64,000 bases of DNA from Turbatrix aceti (lineage: Eukaryota; Nematoda; Chromadorea; Rhabditida; Panagrolaimidae), in the NCBI GenBank assembly GCA_963969345.1, contig OZ017769.1, forward strand, positions 5,087,725-5,151,724, in the 5' to 3' direction. Position 1 is the first letter of the stretch. Every line of letters starts with the position of its first letter. The translations under genes were made by a program, and so were the position numbers. Of this stretch, positions 31,924 through 42,300 are shown piece by piece. Under the pieces are notes generated by a model, which worked only from the letters and a program-made list of their open reading frames with translations, made no database searches and was not told the DNA's origin.

Positions 31924-34004
31924 ATGATGCCGACCCACGCTCAACTTCGCGCCGAGAAGGCTGCCATGGAGGAGCGCATCCGTAAGGTACGACAGGTCGT
32001 ACCGACGTCCATCAGCAAGAACGACGTCATCCTAGCCCTCCACAATCATGACCTCGACGTTGAACGCACAATTCAGGCCTTCTGCGAGGGTGAGTCGCTC
32101 TTTTTTTTTCCCGTCTTTTTGCAGGGAACGGGGGGGTTTGGTTTGGGTTAATGACCTCAAAACGATTTATTTGTTGGTCGGCATCAGGGGCAACTGACTG
32201 ACTGTTTGCGCGCACATTCATCGTCGCTGCCCCGCAGCGGTTTTGTTTACACAAAAATACATAAATGTGTGCGGAATGCGGAAGCGAGCTTACAAGCTCG
32301 CTCGAGCGCCGGATTTCTTCGTTTTACGGTGCTCGAGCGATTTTGGGGGTCGGGAAAGGATAATCGATGATCATCCATCACTGAACTGCGTTTGAATGCG
32401 GGATTCGTGTTACACGTGTTCCAGGAGTGGTGCGCGTAGTACTAGGCTAATTTGGACCGCAGTGGGGGCTTTTGAATGATTGATAAGGGCCTGCGCTGCA
32501 CAAATCGACGCGACATTTTAATATTTAAAAAAACGTGTCTGCAATTGCAGACGAATGTCTGCGATTGTATTGGCGTAGAATTGGTTTTTTGATGCGGTCT
32601 GGCACACCCTAGTTCCATTACCAATTATAATACATTTTTTGGACCGATAAAAATACAGAAAAAAAACGGATCAAATGCAATCACAATTTTTTTAGATGCA
32701 AAATCCGCTCTCGGCGATTGGGAAAACACGAGCAAGCCCAAGAAGAAGAAGGCACCGCGCAAGGAAGCTGAGCCGAAGGAGGCAGTGGAGCAGCAGCAGC
32801 ACCGCAACGGACATTCAAACGGGTACGCCAAGACACCGGTGGTCGCCAGCTCGAGCAGCAGCGCCAGCGCCACCAGCCAGGCGGCAAAACGGGCGCCCGT
32901 GCCTCCGCCGCAGGCTGCGACGGCTGCCGGCCTCCAGCGACTCGACGCTCTCCAGGGCGCTGCCAAGGGCCACGCCGTCGGACGGGAAGTGGCCGTCTAC
33001 AAGCAGGACTTTGAGGCGGCGCAGAAGCAGTGGTCAGCCGAGGCGGGAGCCGCCGAGCGTCTCCTCGAGCAGTGCTTCCGCGAGGTGCGCCAGGCTGCCG
33101 AACGCCGCGAACGACTCCTCCTTGCTGAGCTTCGCCAGCTTCAGGCCGACGGCGCTCGTCACTTTGCAGAGCGTCGTGCTGCCCTCGATGCTCTCGTCCG
33201 AGCCGGGGAAAATGCGTCTCCGGCCGATCTTAAGAAGTTCTACGCCGGAAAGCAGGTCGATGCGGAGCTCGCGGCTGCCGGACGCTTTGCGTACGACAAT
33301 GGCAAGGCCATCCGTGCTGTTTCGACTCTCGGTGAAGTCGTCGGAGCTATTGGAACGCGCGGCGCTGCGATCAAGCACGCCACCAGTCATTCATCGCTCG
33401 TCAGCAGCGTCGGAGAGGACTCTGGTCTCGGACAGATCAGTCCTGTCGCGAATGGTTCGTTTTTTATCCGTTTGGAAAAAAATGGGGAACGGGGACAAAA
33501 AATGTTGAGTGACAACAAATCACTTTTTTTTGAAGTCTGAGCTTTGTACTTTGTACCTTGGACACCTGCCTGAGCTGTTCATTGATCACTGATGAGCGTG
33601 GGAATATTTTTGATAAAATATATACATTTTCCCGATATTTTTTGTGTGCAACAACAGAAATCATTTTATCGTTTTCAGAAAAACCAGCACCGGTAAAGCT
33701 CTCGGCTCCTGCTCCCGCCCCCGTCCCGACCGTTCCCGTCAATCAGGTGGAAAACGGTGGCATCCGCATCCAGTCAGAAAGCCTCTCCGTCGATCAACTC
33801 GACGAGATCACGCGTCGCTTCCAGGAAACGCTCAAGCAGCGCGGCGTCGATCCCGCCATCCTCTCAGCCTCCGGAACGTCTGCCCCGCGTCGCCGACCTC
33901 CTCCCTCCAAGAAGTCGGCTCCCGGCAACGCAACCAACGGCGGTGGCAGCGGCAAGTCGTCTAAGAAGAACGGCGTCGCCCGCCACATCGAGGTCAGCAT
34001 CTGA
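31924..34004 (+). CDS. SPATS2/SPATS2L-like RNA-associated protein
   Basis: Cytoplasmic protein of the SPATS2 family; vertebrate members associate with RNA, and SPATS2L with stress granules. Exons 31924-32089, 32696-33454 and 33679-34004 join in phase to 416 residues. The N-terminal UBA-like domain (VRQVVPTSISKNDVILALHN, then VERTIQAFCEG) and the following ALGDWENTSKPKKKK match the family start closely. A central helical, coiled-coil-like region (about 150-270) has many Arg/Glu/Ala heptads, with FYAGKQVDAELAAAGRFAYD corresponding to the family's C-terminal block. The tail has Pro/Ala-rich and basic segments. Two ATGs are adjacent in frame (31924, 31927). Donor 33455 (GTTCGT) is weak. The first intron is 606 bp. 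Confidence 0.85.
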
Positions 34005-34572
34005 TGGCTCTGATGGTCAGCACGTGCGCCTCCTTCCTCCCTCCATCCACGTCTTATCACACCACCACCGCAGTGTCTTACACCCTCTCATGCAGTCGTA
34101 TCATGCCGCGACGTCGGCCGCCGTCGACGCGTGATCCTTCCCGAAAGTGTCCCTAAATATTATCTATAATACAAAAAAGTCTAATTTATTGTTTGTCGTT
34201 CGTGCGTGCGTGCAGATGCAGCAGCGATCGTGAGAGGGATTTTTCCTGAGTTGACTGGATTCGTTCGTTTTTGCCCTTTCGAGAAGTAAAAAGAGCCCAG
34301 CACAGAAGAGATTTTACGAGTTTGATCCCACAACGAAAATTTTATAAGCAAGAAGAGATTTTTTGAGTTTGCTCCCACAACGAAAATTTTGTAAGCAAGA
34401 AGACATTTTTCGAGTTTGCTCCCACAACGAAAATTTTATAAGCATTCTAAAACCAAAAAAAAAAAGAGAAACAATTAATTAATTAAAGAAAAGGGAAGTC
34501 AATAACAATGCATCAAAAACAGTGCCACACAAAAACAAACAAATGGATTCATTTGGCAGGAGTTGGGTTGGA
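34005..34572. other. Convergent 3' region between SPATS2-like gene and eIF3e
   Basis: 568 bp holding the 3' ends of two convergent genes and a three-unit tandem array (34302-34450). There is no coding potential. Confidence 0.6.
34302..34450. repeat. Three-unit tandem array with CCCACAACGAAAATTTT core
   Basis: Three units of about 50 bp, each AGAAGAGATTTT(T)(A/T)CGAGTTT followed by G(C/A)TCCCACAACGAAAATTTT and (A/G)TAAGCA. The CAACGAAAA core is shared with arrays in the semaphorin and SIN3 introns. Confidence 0.8.
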
Positions 34573-36009
34573 TTACGCCGATGAATACAAGTTGCCCTGA
34601 ACTTTCTTGTCCAACTTGAGCTTCTCGAGTTGCAGTGCCGCTTGCTGTGCTCTCAGCGTGAGGCGCTTGGTGTTCTCCATGACTTGCTCGTGGACGCTGA
34701 TAGGCTTGGCAGACATGACGACCTGTCCGGCCTGAGAGTCGATCTTTGCGCCTTCAATGTGGTAATTGCGGATGAGATCGACGATCCATCGCTCGGCATT
34801 CGCCTGCTTCATGTTCAGCCGGTTCGCCAGCATGTCCAGGCCGATGCACTGATGAATGCGGCAGAACATCTCAAAGATGAGCAGACGAGCGTTCTCGCGG
34901 AAGTCATCCAGCAGCGCGGTGAGGAAAAAGTCATTGCTCAGGACATCCTCGCATTCCCGAAGCTTGCGCTGGGCCTCGTCAAAGTCGTAGTCGATGTACA
35001 GGCACGAGAGAAAGTCGGTGACCGGGTCGCTGTAGTTGGTGCGTTCGACTTTGATGACACGAACGAGATCCTTGAGACTCGTCTGCTGCTTGGTCTTGCT
35101 CACGACCACGGAAACAGACAGGTAGCGCAGCAGGTGCGGTGTGTGGATCTTCATCGTGTTCTGAATTGTATTCAGATACGGCTGCTGGTTGAGGAAGAGA
35201 TCGATGAGCTCGTCCCAGCCCTTGGGCTGGTTGAAGAAGACGAAGAGGGACCAGTGCATGATCCACGCGCGGTGCTGCATGAGCTCGAGCTCCGAGTCGA
35301 AGGGATCCGAATCGACGTAGGCGCGCAGCTTGATCAGGTCGTCCCTTGCGTGCGCAAACTCCTGGCAGAGAATCTCGGATGCCAGCTTGCCGTAGAGGGC
35401 ATTGAGATAGTTGGCGTCATTTTGGGGAGCCATGGTGATGTAGTAGTACAGACACACCGAAGCCGCAGAGTAGCTGCCGCACTCGAACAGAAACTTGGCA
35501 TATCGGTACAAAATGTCCAACATAGAAACGGTAAACTGAAAAAAACACGCGTTCCAACGTTGCAATCATACAAAAAATAAAAAAAACACACCTTATACTC
35601 TTTCTGAACGTATTCGAGAAGCTTGCTATTGCCTTCCCGGTCTCGTGCCAGATCCATCATGTCCTTGACGTCGTCGCGTTCCAGGATATTGACAATAGGA
35701 TCGACCTGAGCCTTGAGCGCATCGCGCTGCTCGATAATCTTGTCACGCCGGTCCCTGAGTTCCTGGGGAATCTCTTCTGGTGGGTAGAACTCCATGGCAC
35801 TGTCAATCATGTTCGTCTTGAGCATGATGTTGCGCTGCATGATGGCCAGCGTCGTGTCATCGTAAAGCTAAAAGAAAACAACAGAATAAAATCGTCAAAA
35901 AAAGCCTAAAAAAACTCACTTTGCGTGTTTCCAAAAACTCGATCAAAGGAATGACGAGATGGAGATCCAAGAAAGGCGCCAATTTTGAGGTCAGATCGTA
36001 CTCAGCCAT
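34573..36009 (-). CDS. EIF3E: Eukaryotic translation initiation factor 3 subunit E (INT6)
   Basis: Subunit of the eIF3 complex, which organises the 43S pre-initiation complex on the small ribosomal subunit. Exons 36009-35920, 35867-35592 and 35535-34573 join with no phase shift to 442 residues, close to the human 445. The start MAEYDLTSKLAPFLDLHLV and the next block PLIEFLETRK match the eIF3e N-terminal domain. LKTNMIDSAMEFY, the helical TPR-like middle (YAKFLFECGSYSAASVCLYY, NYLNALYGKLASEIL) and the C-terminal PCI domain (LLIFEMFCRIHQCI, IDSQAGQVVMS) follow in order. The start codons of eIF3e and SIN3 are 388 bp apart and divergent. A long ORF on the other strand (34630-35580) is a shadow. 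Confidence 0.97.
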
Positions 36010-36397
36010 TTTGACGGCCTGAAACAAACGAAGTAAATAATAGGCTAACAACAGTACGCAAAAAGGCAGAAAAATTGACGCAAAACATCTGTCGTGCACA
36101 AAGCGACTAAGAATTTTCGCTGCAGGAACCCTCAAATCGACGCAAACAGCAGACCGCGCACCCGATAAAGCTTTCAGGTGATGTCACGCCTTTCTAGTCG
36201 TTGGCATGTGTGGCCGGTTTCGGATCTTATCTATCGCGGAAGTTTTTTGTTGTCTCAAGCAAGGATTTTTCTCCTGAATTTTTGCTATATGGCTGTTTAT
36301 AGAAAATTTTGTCGCGTTTCGAGCGTGTTTTATATATTTTTGGCGGGAATTCGGCAAAAAATACTGGAGTTGCTTTCAGCGAACGCGGCACGTGGAC
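36010..36397. promoter_or_regulatory. Divergent intergenic region eIF3e / SIN3
   Basis: 388 bp between two divergent start codons; it must contain both 5' leaders and probably both promoters. An acceptor-like TGCTTTCAG (ending at 36379) lies 18 bases upstream of the SIN3 ATG, suggesting a spliced (cis or trans) leader. I recognise no specific factor site. Confidence 0.5.
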
Positions 36398-39300
36398 ATG
36401 GACGACCCACCGTCGCCCGGAGGCTCGCCAACTGCTGCCACATCTGAAGAAACACCGAACGCCTCTACCAGCCCTGCAGCGGATGTGCCAACCCCAGAAA
36501 ATGGCAAAGTTGCGCAAGAACCGGCAAATGAGCCTGAAAATGGACAGGAAACGGCCGATGAGCCGGCTGTTGAACCCGCAGTGACGAGCGAAGCTCCTAT
36601 GGATACAGTAGTTCCTAGTAGCTCGTCGCCGAAGTCGGAAACGGCGACGCCAGCCGAAGAGCCGCCTTCTCCGGCAACTGACGTCCCGTCACCTCCGAAG
36701 GAGACTCCTGGCGAGTCGCAAAAAGAGGACAGCGCTACTGAGGTGTCTGCTGCTTCAAAAGAAGCGTCCCCGGCTGTCGAGTCTGTCAAAACAGTGCCTG
36801 ATGCCACAGAACCCGAAAAACCCGCATCTGAGCCGCCAAAACCGGTGCCAGAACAAATTGCGCTGCCGCCGCCGCCACCGCCAACCACAACCACAACTAC
36901 CCGTGTGTTGACCGCCGCGACGGCAGATTTGACGGCCGTGGAAACCCTACCACCGCCAGATGCGAACGAAGATGCCGTACCGCCCCGAGCTCGTCCGCCT
37001 AAGCCGCCGGTGGAATCCTTTGTGACGCCCTCCGTCTCTGCTGCTCCTTCCGTAGCCACAACACAACCCCAGCCAGTCGTTCGCCTGCATCCCAACCCCA
37101 AACAGCACCCAGCACTACCCCGACCGCCCCGGGCCGCTATCATCCATCTCCTTCCCCCTCGGGGCCCCTCGGACGGTCCCCGCACTATTCTCATGCCCCG
37201 CAGAAATCACACCATCTTCGGTCGCGGCCCGCTTCAACCCCGCATGAGACAACCGCTTATTCGGCACACTCGGCCCCACAAGGGGCCTCCTGTCATCAAT
37301 ATTCTCCCCTCCAAGGTGATCGCTGTCAAACAACCGCTACGGCACATAAAACCCGATGCAACCGGCTCCCGTCCGATTACCCGGGCCCCAACTGGTCGCG
37401 GTGGAGCTAGAAAGACAGCGCTGGCGACAGCAAATAGCAGACCGTCGTCGTCGACTGCATCGGTGACGAGTGAGGACGAACCGGTCAAGAAAAAAGCCAA
37501 AGCGGCACCTCCGAACCGGGCAGCAGCAACAGCTCCGGTTGCTGAAGCGCGTCAGGCAAGTGCTACTCCGCAGCCGCCTGTATCAGTGACTCCCGCTCCT
37601 CCGCCGCCTTCAGCATCAGCAGAACCGCCGTTACCGTCCTCTTCTGTACAATCATCTCTCGAAGACACCACGACCGCAAGGCAGAGAGACGCCATTACCT
37701 ACCTCGAAGAAGTAAAACGACGCTTTGATTCCGGAACGTATTCCCTATTCTTGGAAATTATGAAAGGCTTCAAAAACAAGAGGTAAACTATCCTTGGGGT
37801 ACTGTAGTGGGGTCTTGAAGCGAATTTTGAACCCTGATCGTAACACGCTAATCAACGGGGTCTTGAGACGAATTTTTGGACAAATTGTTGTTTTTAGCCT
37901 TTTTTTACATTTTTTTTGTCAGTTTTTATAATTTTTTACGGTTTTCAGCACGGATACGATCAACACAATCCGCCAGGTGTGCTACCTATTTTCATCGGAC
38001 ATCTCGCTGCTCCGAGGCTTCAACACCTTCCTCCCCATGGGCTTCGACGTTCAGGTCCTAAGCAAGAAAATCACGATCCAGGACCCCAACGGCAACGTAT
38101 ACATCATCGACGTCACCGATCGCAGCATTTTTTACCAAGCGGACGCGTCCTACCTCAAGCAAGCTGCTCTCCTCAATCGGACACCGGCTTCGCACGGATA
38201 CCCGCCCACATTCCAGACGCCGACCATGGCATTTGAGAACGCAGTCATCTTCCTGCAGGTGCTCAAGGGGAAGCTTACTCGCGAGCGATACCAGGAATTT
38301 CTCAAGATAATCGAAAACTGCGATCGTAATAGGCTGCACAGTGACCCGGTCAACAGCAGACGCGTCGCCCAGCGCGTTGCCGAGATTTTTGAAGGCGACG
38401 AAGACCTGCTCTACGGCTTCAGCTCGTACCTGCCTGACATGTACCCCTGGCTCATGACTGAGTACCGCCGACGGCAGAGAATGGAAAAAGAGGGCCCAGA
38501 GGCGGAAGAAATGATGGACGTTGAACCGATTTCCGCCGAGGAACTCGAAACTCACATGCTGGATACGAACGAGGTCGCCTACAAGCCATTCGAGAGCCGA
38601 CCCGTCCAGAACCTGCTCCAGGTGATCAAGACTACCATTCCACACGATCTCGTATTTTTCAACAAGTGCCGCAAAGCTTTTGGCAATGACGTCGTTTTCA
38701 CGAATTTTATGAAAATCGTTCGGCTCTACTCGCATAGCTGCGTTCGTCGGGACGAACTCCTCGGCTACTCCCTGCCCTTCTTCCGGGGTCTGCCCGATCT
38801 CTTCAAGGAATTTGCCCGGATCCTCGGTCACCCTGCAGACCGTATTGATAGCCGGGATCTTGCGGCCAAGGGCGAATTCGGCGTTCCGCCGTGTCTGAAA
38901 ACAGAAGTCGACTTCACAGCCCTCAAACTCTGCGGTCGGTCGTATCGCGCGCTGCCTAAGCTCTACAGAAATCCTCGATGCTCGGGAAGGACAGCGCTAT
39001 GCAAGTCTGTGCTCAACGACAAATGGGCGCTGTACCCGTCTTGGCAGTCGGAAGAAACGACCCGGGTTTCGGTCAAAAAATCGCAGTTTGAAGAATTTCT
39101 TCATCGGACGGAAGACGAGCGCTTCGAGATCGATATCCTGCTTCATGTCAACGCTGAAGCTGTTGCTGCCCTCGAACGCATTCGAAATCTCTCCAGGAAC
39201 AATCCGGCGTTCGAAATCAATGATAAATTTGAGTGCTCGTCCAAGACATTCATGCTACGGGCTATGAGGAGGGTCTACGGGTGAGTTGGGCTTCACAAAC

Positions 39301-42300
39301 ATTTTTTTACAAATATTTTTTTAATACTGTATTCATAAAAAATACCGTATTTAAAAAAATTTTTGTTCAAAAACTAAATAAAAAATTGTTAAAAAAACGG
39401 TGTAAAAAATTTTTAATACCGTTTTTTTATAAAAAAATTTTTAATACCGTATTTCAATAATTATAAAAAAATTATTTTTCAAAAAAAATCTAAAATTCTA
39501 AAAAAATTCGTATTCACAAAAAAAAATTTCGTATTCACAAAAAATTTTTTTTTCAGCGAAAACGCGAACAGAGTGCTCGAAGCCCTCCGCAAGAACCCCT
39601 ACGTCGTAGCCGGTACCGTCCTCGATCGACTCCGAATGAAACAACGCGAATGGAAATCCCTAGAATCTTCGTTCAAGGTCATCTGGGAAGACCAAGCCCG
39701 CAAGTACCACCAGAAAATGCACGACGCCCGCATGGCCAAGCAGAAGCGCCGCGAGAACAAGGTGCTCAAAGGCTCCACCATCCTGGCCGCCCTGCAGAGG
39801 CGGTTCAAGCTACGGAGATACCTTGAACTCAAGGATTCCATCCGGAAGAAGGACGCCCGTGTCTACCTGACTTTTGACATCATCAGGTGGGAATGCGTGT
39901 ACGACGTCATTGATCTGCTCTGTCGTTACCTCAAAAACCAAACCCATCTCGACCATAACGATCAAATCCAGGCGAGGCGGTTTTTCATCGAGTGGATACC
40001 TGCCATCCTCGACATCCAGCCCATGATCCGGACTGCTACCAACGGCGGAAAAAACAACTCGCTGACGCTGTCGAGACGCAACGGACAACGCATTCTCCAG
40101 CCGAGGAGGTTTTACTGCTCAGGCACGGTCGTGCACTTTTTCTACCTCCTGCACACGGTTCTCGTCCGACTCTCGAGGCTCTGGCGCCGCTCGGATGAAA
40201 TTTACAAAGAAGAGCAATTCGAACTCGATGAACTCACGAGACAGCACCAGATTTTTGCAAGCTTAAAAAATAACGTACCGATTGGTCGGAAGCGGGATGA
40301 GACGCCGCATCTGATGCTTGGGAACCTGGTTCAGCGCTCGGAGGCGGACGAGAAGAAGCGACGGCGGTTACGCGATCGCTACGTGTGCGCGATTGCTGAT
40401 CTCGGGGCCGTAATGGATGGCAAAATGCCGACCGCAACATTTGAAATAGCTCTCAAGTAAGTTGATTCGGCTGAAAGGGAGGATATTGCAAAATTGGGAG
40501 CGCGGAAAACAAAAACTCACGTCTCGTTTGAAGCGCGCTTGAGGTTCAAGTCGAAAAAACAGTGAATTCGAAGCAACATACTGCACAGTTTCATTTTTGA
40601 ATGCCACGTTTTAGAGATGCTAATTCAAAAAAACGCAAATGCATTGAAAAGAGGGTTCTCGCAACGAAAAATCCAACCGTTACGTTCTTACTTTGTATAC
40701 GGTATCTAGGGTTCTCGCAACGAAAAATTTAACCGTTACGTTTTTTCATTGTGGTTCTTGCAACGAAAAATTTAAACGTTACTTTCTTACTTTGTATACG
40801 GTATCCTTGTTTTCAGAGCCATGTTCCCAGACGAAGACATATTTCCGGTCAAAAACATCGACCGTTACTTCACCATGATGACCAAACTCGCTGTGAATCT
40901 CGCTAACGACCGGCCCATGAACCTTGTGATCAAGAAACTGTGGAATAGCTCTTCCATCCCGGAAAACGTGTCCAACGCTCAAATTATTCACGAAGAATAC
41001 TTCAACATGACGTATCGAATCCTCGGCCAGAGAAACATCTACGTCATCGAAATGTACGACTCTGCCCAATCGTTTGCTGCCCTACAGATGATCCGCTTCC
41101 GCTACCCCCACTATAGGCACACCAGGTCGCTCTACGACAAGGAATGGCACATTTTCCGACGCATCAACAGCGTAGGTTTTTTTTGGACAGGGTTTTGTGG
41201 TTTTTATGGTTTTGGTTTTTTTTTCAGGAAGGCGTAAACATTGCCAAAATCACGGAAAAGACACGCTGCATCGTTAAACCGGTGTTTCTGATGCGTAACC
41301 TGCGACGCGGGATGTTGAGGGCCGGGCTCTATCCACCGAATGTCTTTCCGCGGCGAAAGGCGACGAAGCGAGTCGATTCTGAGGAAAAAGACGCGGAGAA
41401 GGAAGAAAACTCGGAAGCCAATTCTGGCGACGATTCTGAAGATGAGAAACGAAGCGGCTCGAAATCCAACAAAAAGACGACAGCAGAAAAAGTCGGAAAT
41501 GGCACAACTTCATCCGTAGAGGCAGAGGGCGACGAAATTCCACCCTTTTTGAGGGAATTTTTGGATCCCAAAGAACTGCAACGAGCCATGGACGAAGAAG
41601 AAGGAGGATACGAGTCGTCGCAGTCGGACGTCAGCATCATCGACATCCCGGCACCCCGGGAATTTACGGACGAAGAAATTGCCGCGCGAGAAGCTCTGCA
41701 GAGACCCATGGCTCCCCGGACTCGGTCTGATCCGGCCACTGAACTCCGAGCCACCCAGCAAAGACTCGAAACATGCGATCCCGAAGCGATCATAGATCTC
41801 GTGGACGAAACCAACGCGCTCCAAGCTGCCGTCCTCAGAATTGCCGCCAGGAAGGGTTACATAAAACCCGCCAAGTCTTATCCCATGCGTTTCGAGCGAC
41901 CGGACAGCGGAGAATCCGAAGGCGAGGAAGAAGAAGAAACCCGGGATTCCTTGGATTTTGAATTGACTGAGGAATCCGACGGCGAATTTGAAGAAGTTGA
42001 AGAATCCGACACCGACCGGGAAGTCGACGTGGAAGGCGCTGTCGATGACGACGACGAAGCCGACGCAGACAGCCTTGCCGAGTCCGATGACGCAGAGCAG
42101 GACGGCGATGACGAGCTCTCCGATGCTGGGGACAGCGACGATGACACCAAAGCACAGTCCCACGTCGTTCCGATTTCCGCGGCTTTCTCGTCGTCTACCG
42201 AGGATGATGACGACGATGAAGATGAGGAAGAGGAAGAAAGTGACGACGACGAAGATGGAGAAGCAGAGCGGGCTGAAGTGAAGCCAGGTGTGCCGCCCAT

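Noticed and set aside
34630..35580. 316-residue ORF on the plus strand
   Set aside because: Exact antisense shadow of eIF3e exon 3, produced by its codon bias.
36376..37194. 272-residue minus-strand ORF, Gly/Ser/Val-rich
   Set aside because: Antisense of the Pro/Ser/Thr-rich SIN3 N-terminus; low complexity.
38058..38831. 257-residue minus-strand ORF
   Set aside because: Antisense of the SIN3 PAH region, whose sense reading has clear domain matches.
40650..40806. CRISPR-like array
   Set aside because: Eukaryotic intron with three imperfect tandem units, not regular repeats and unique spacers.
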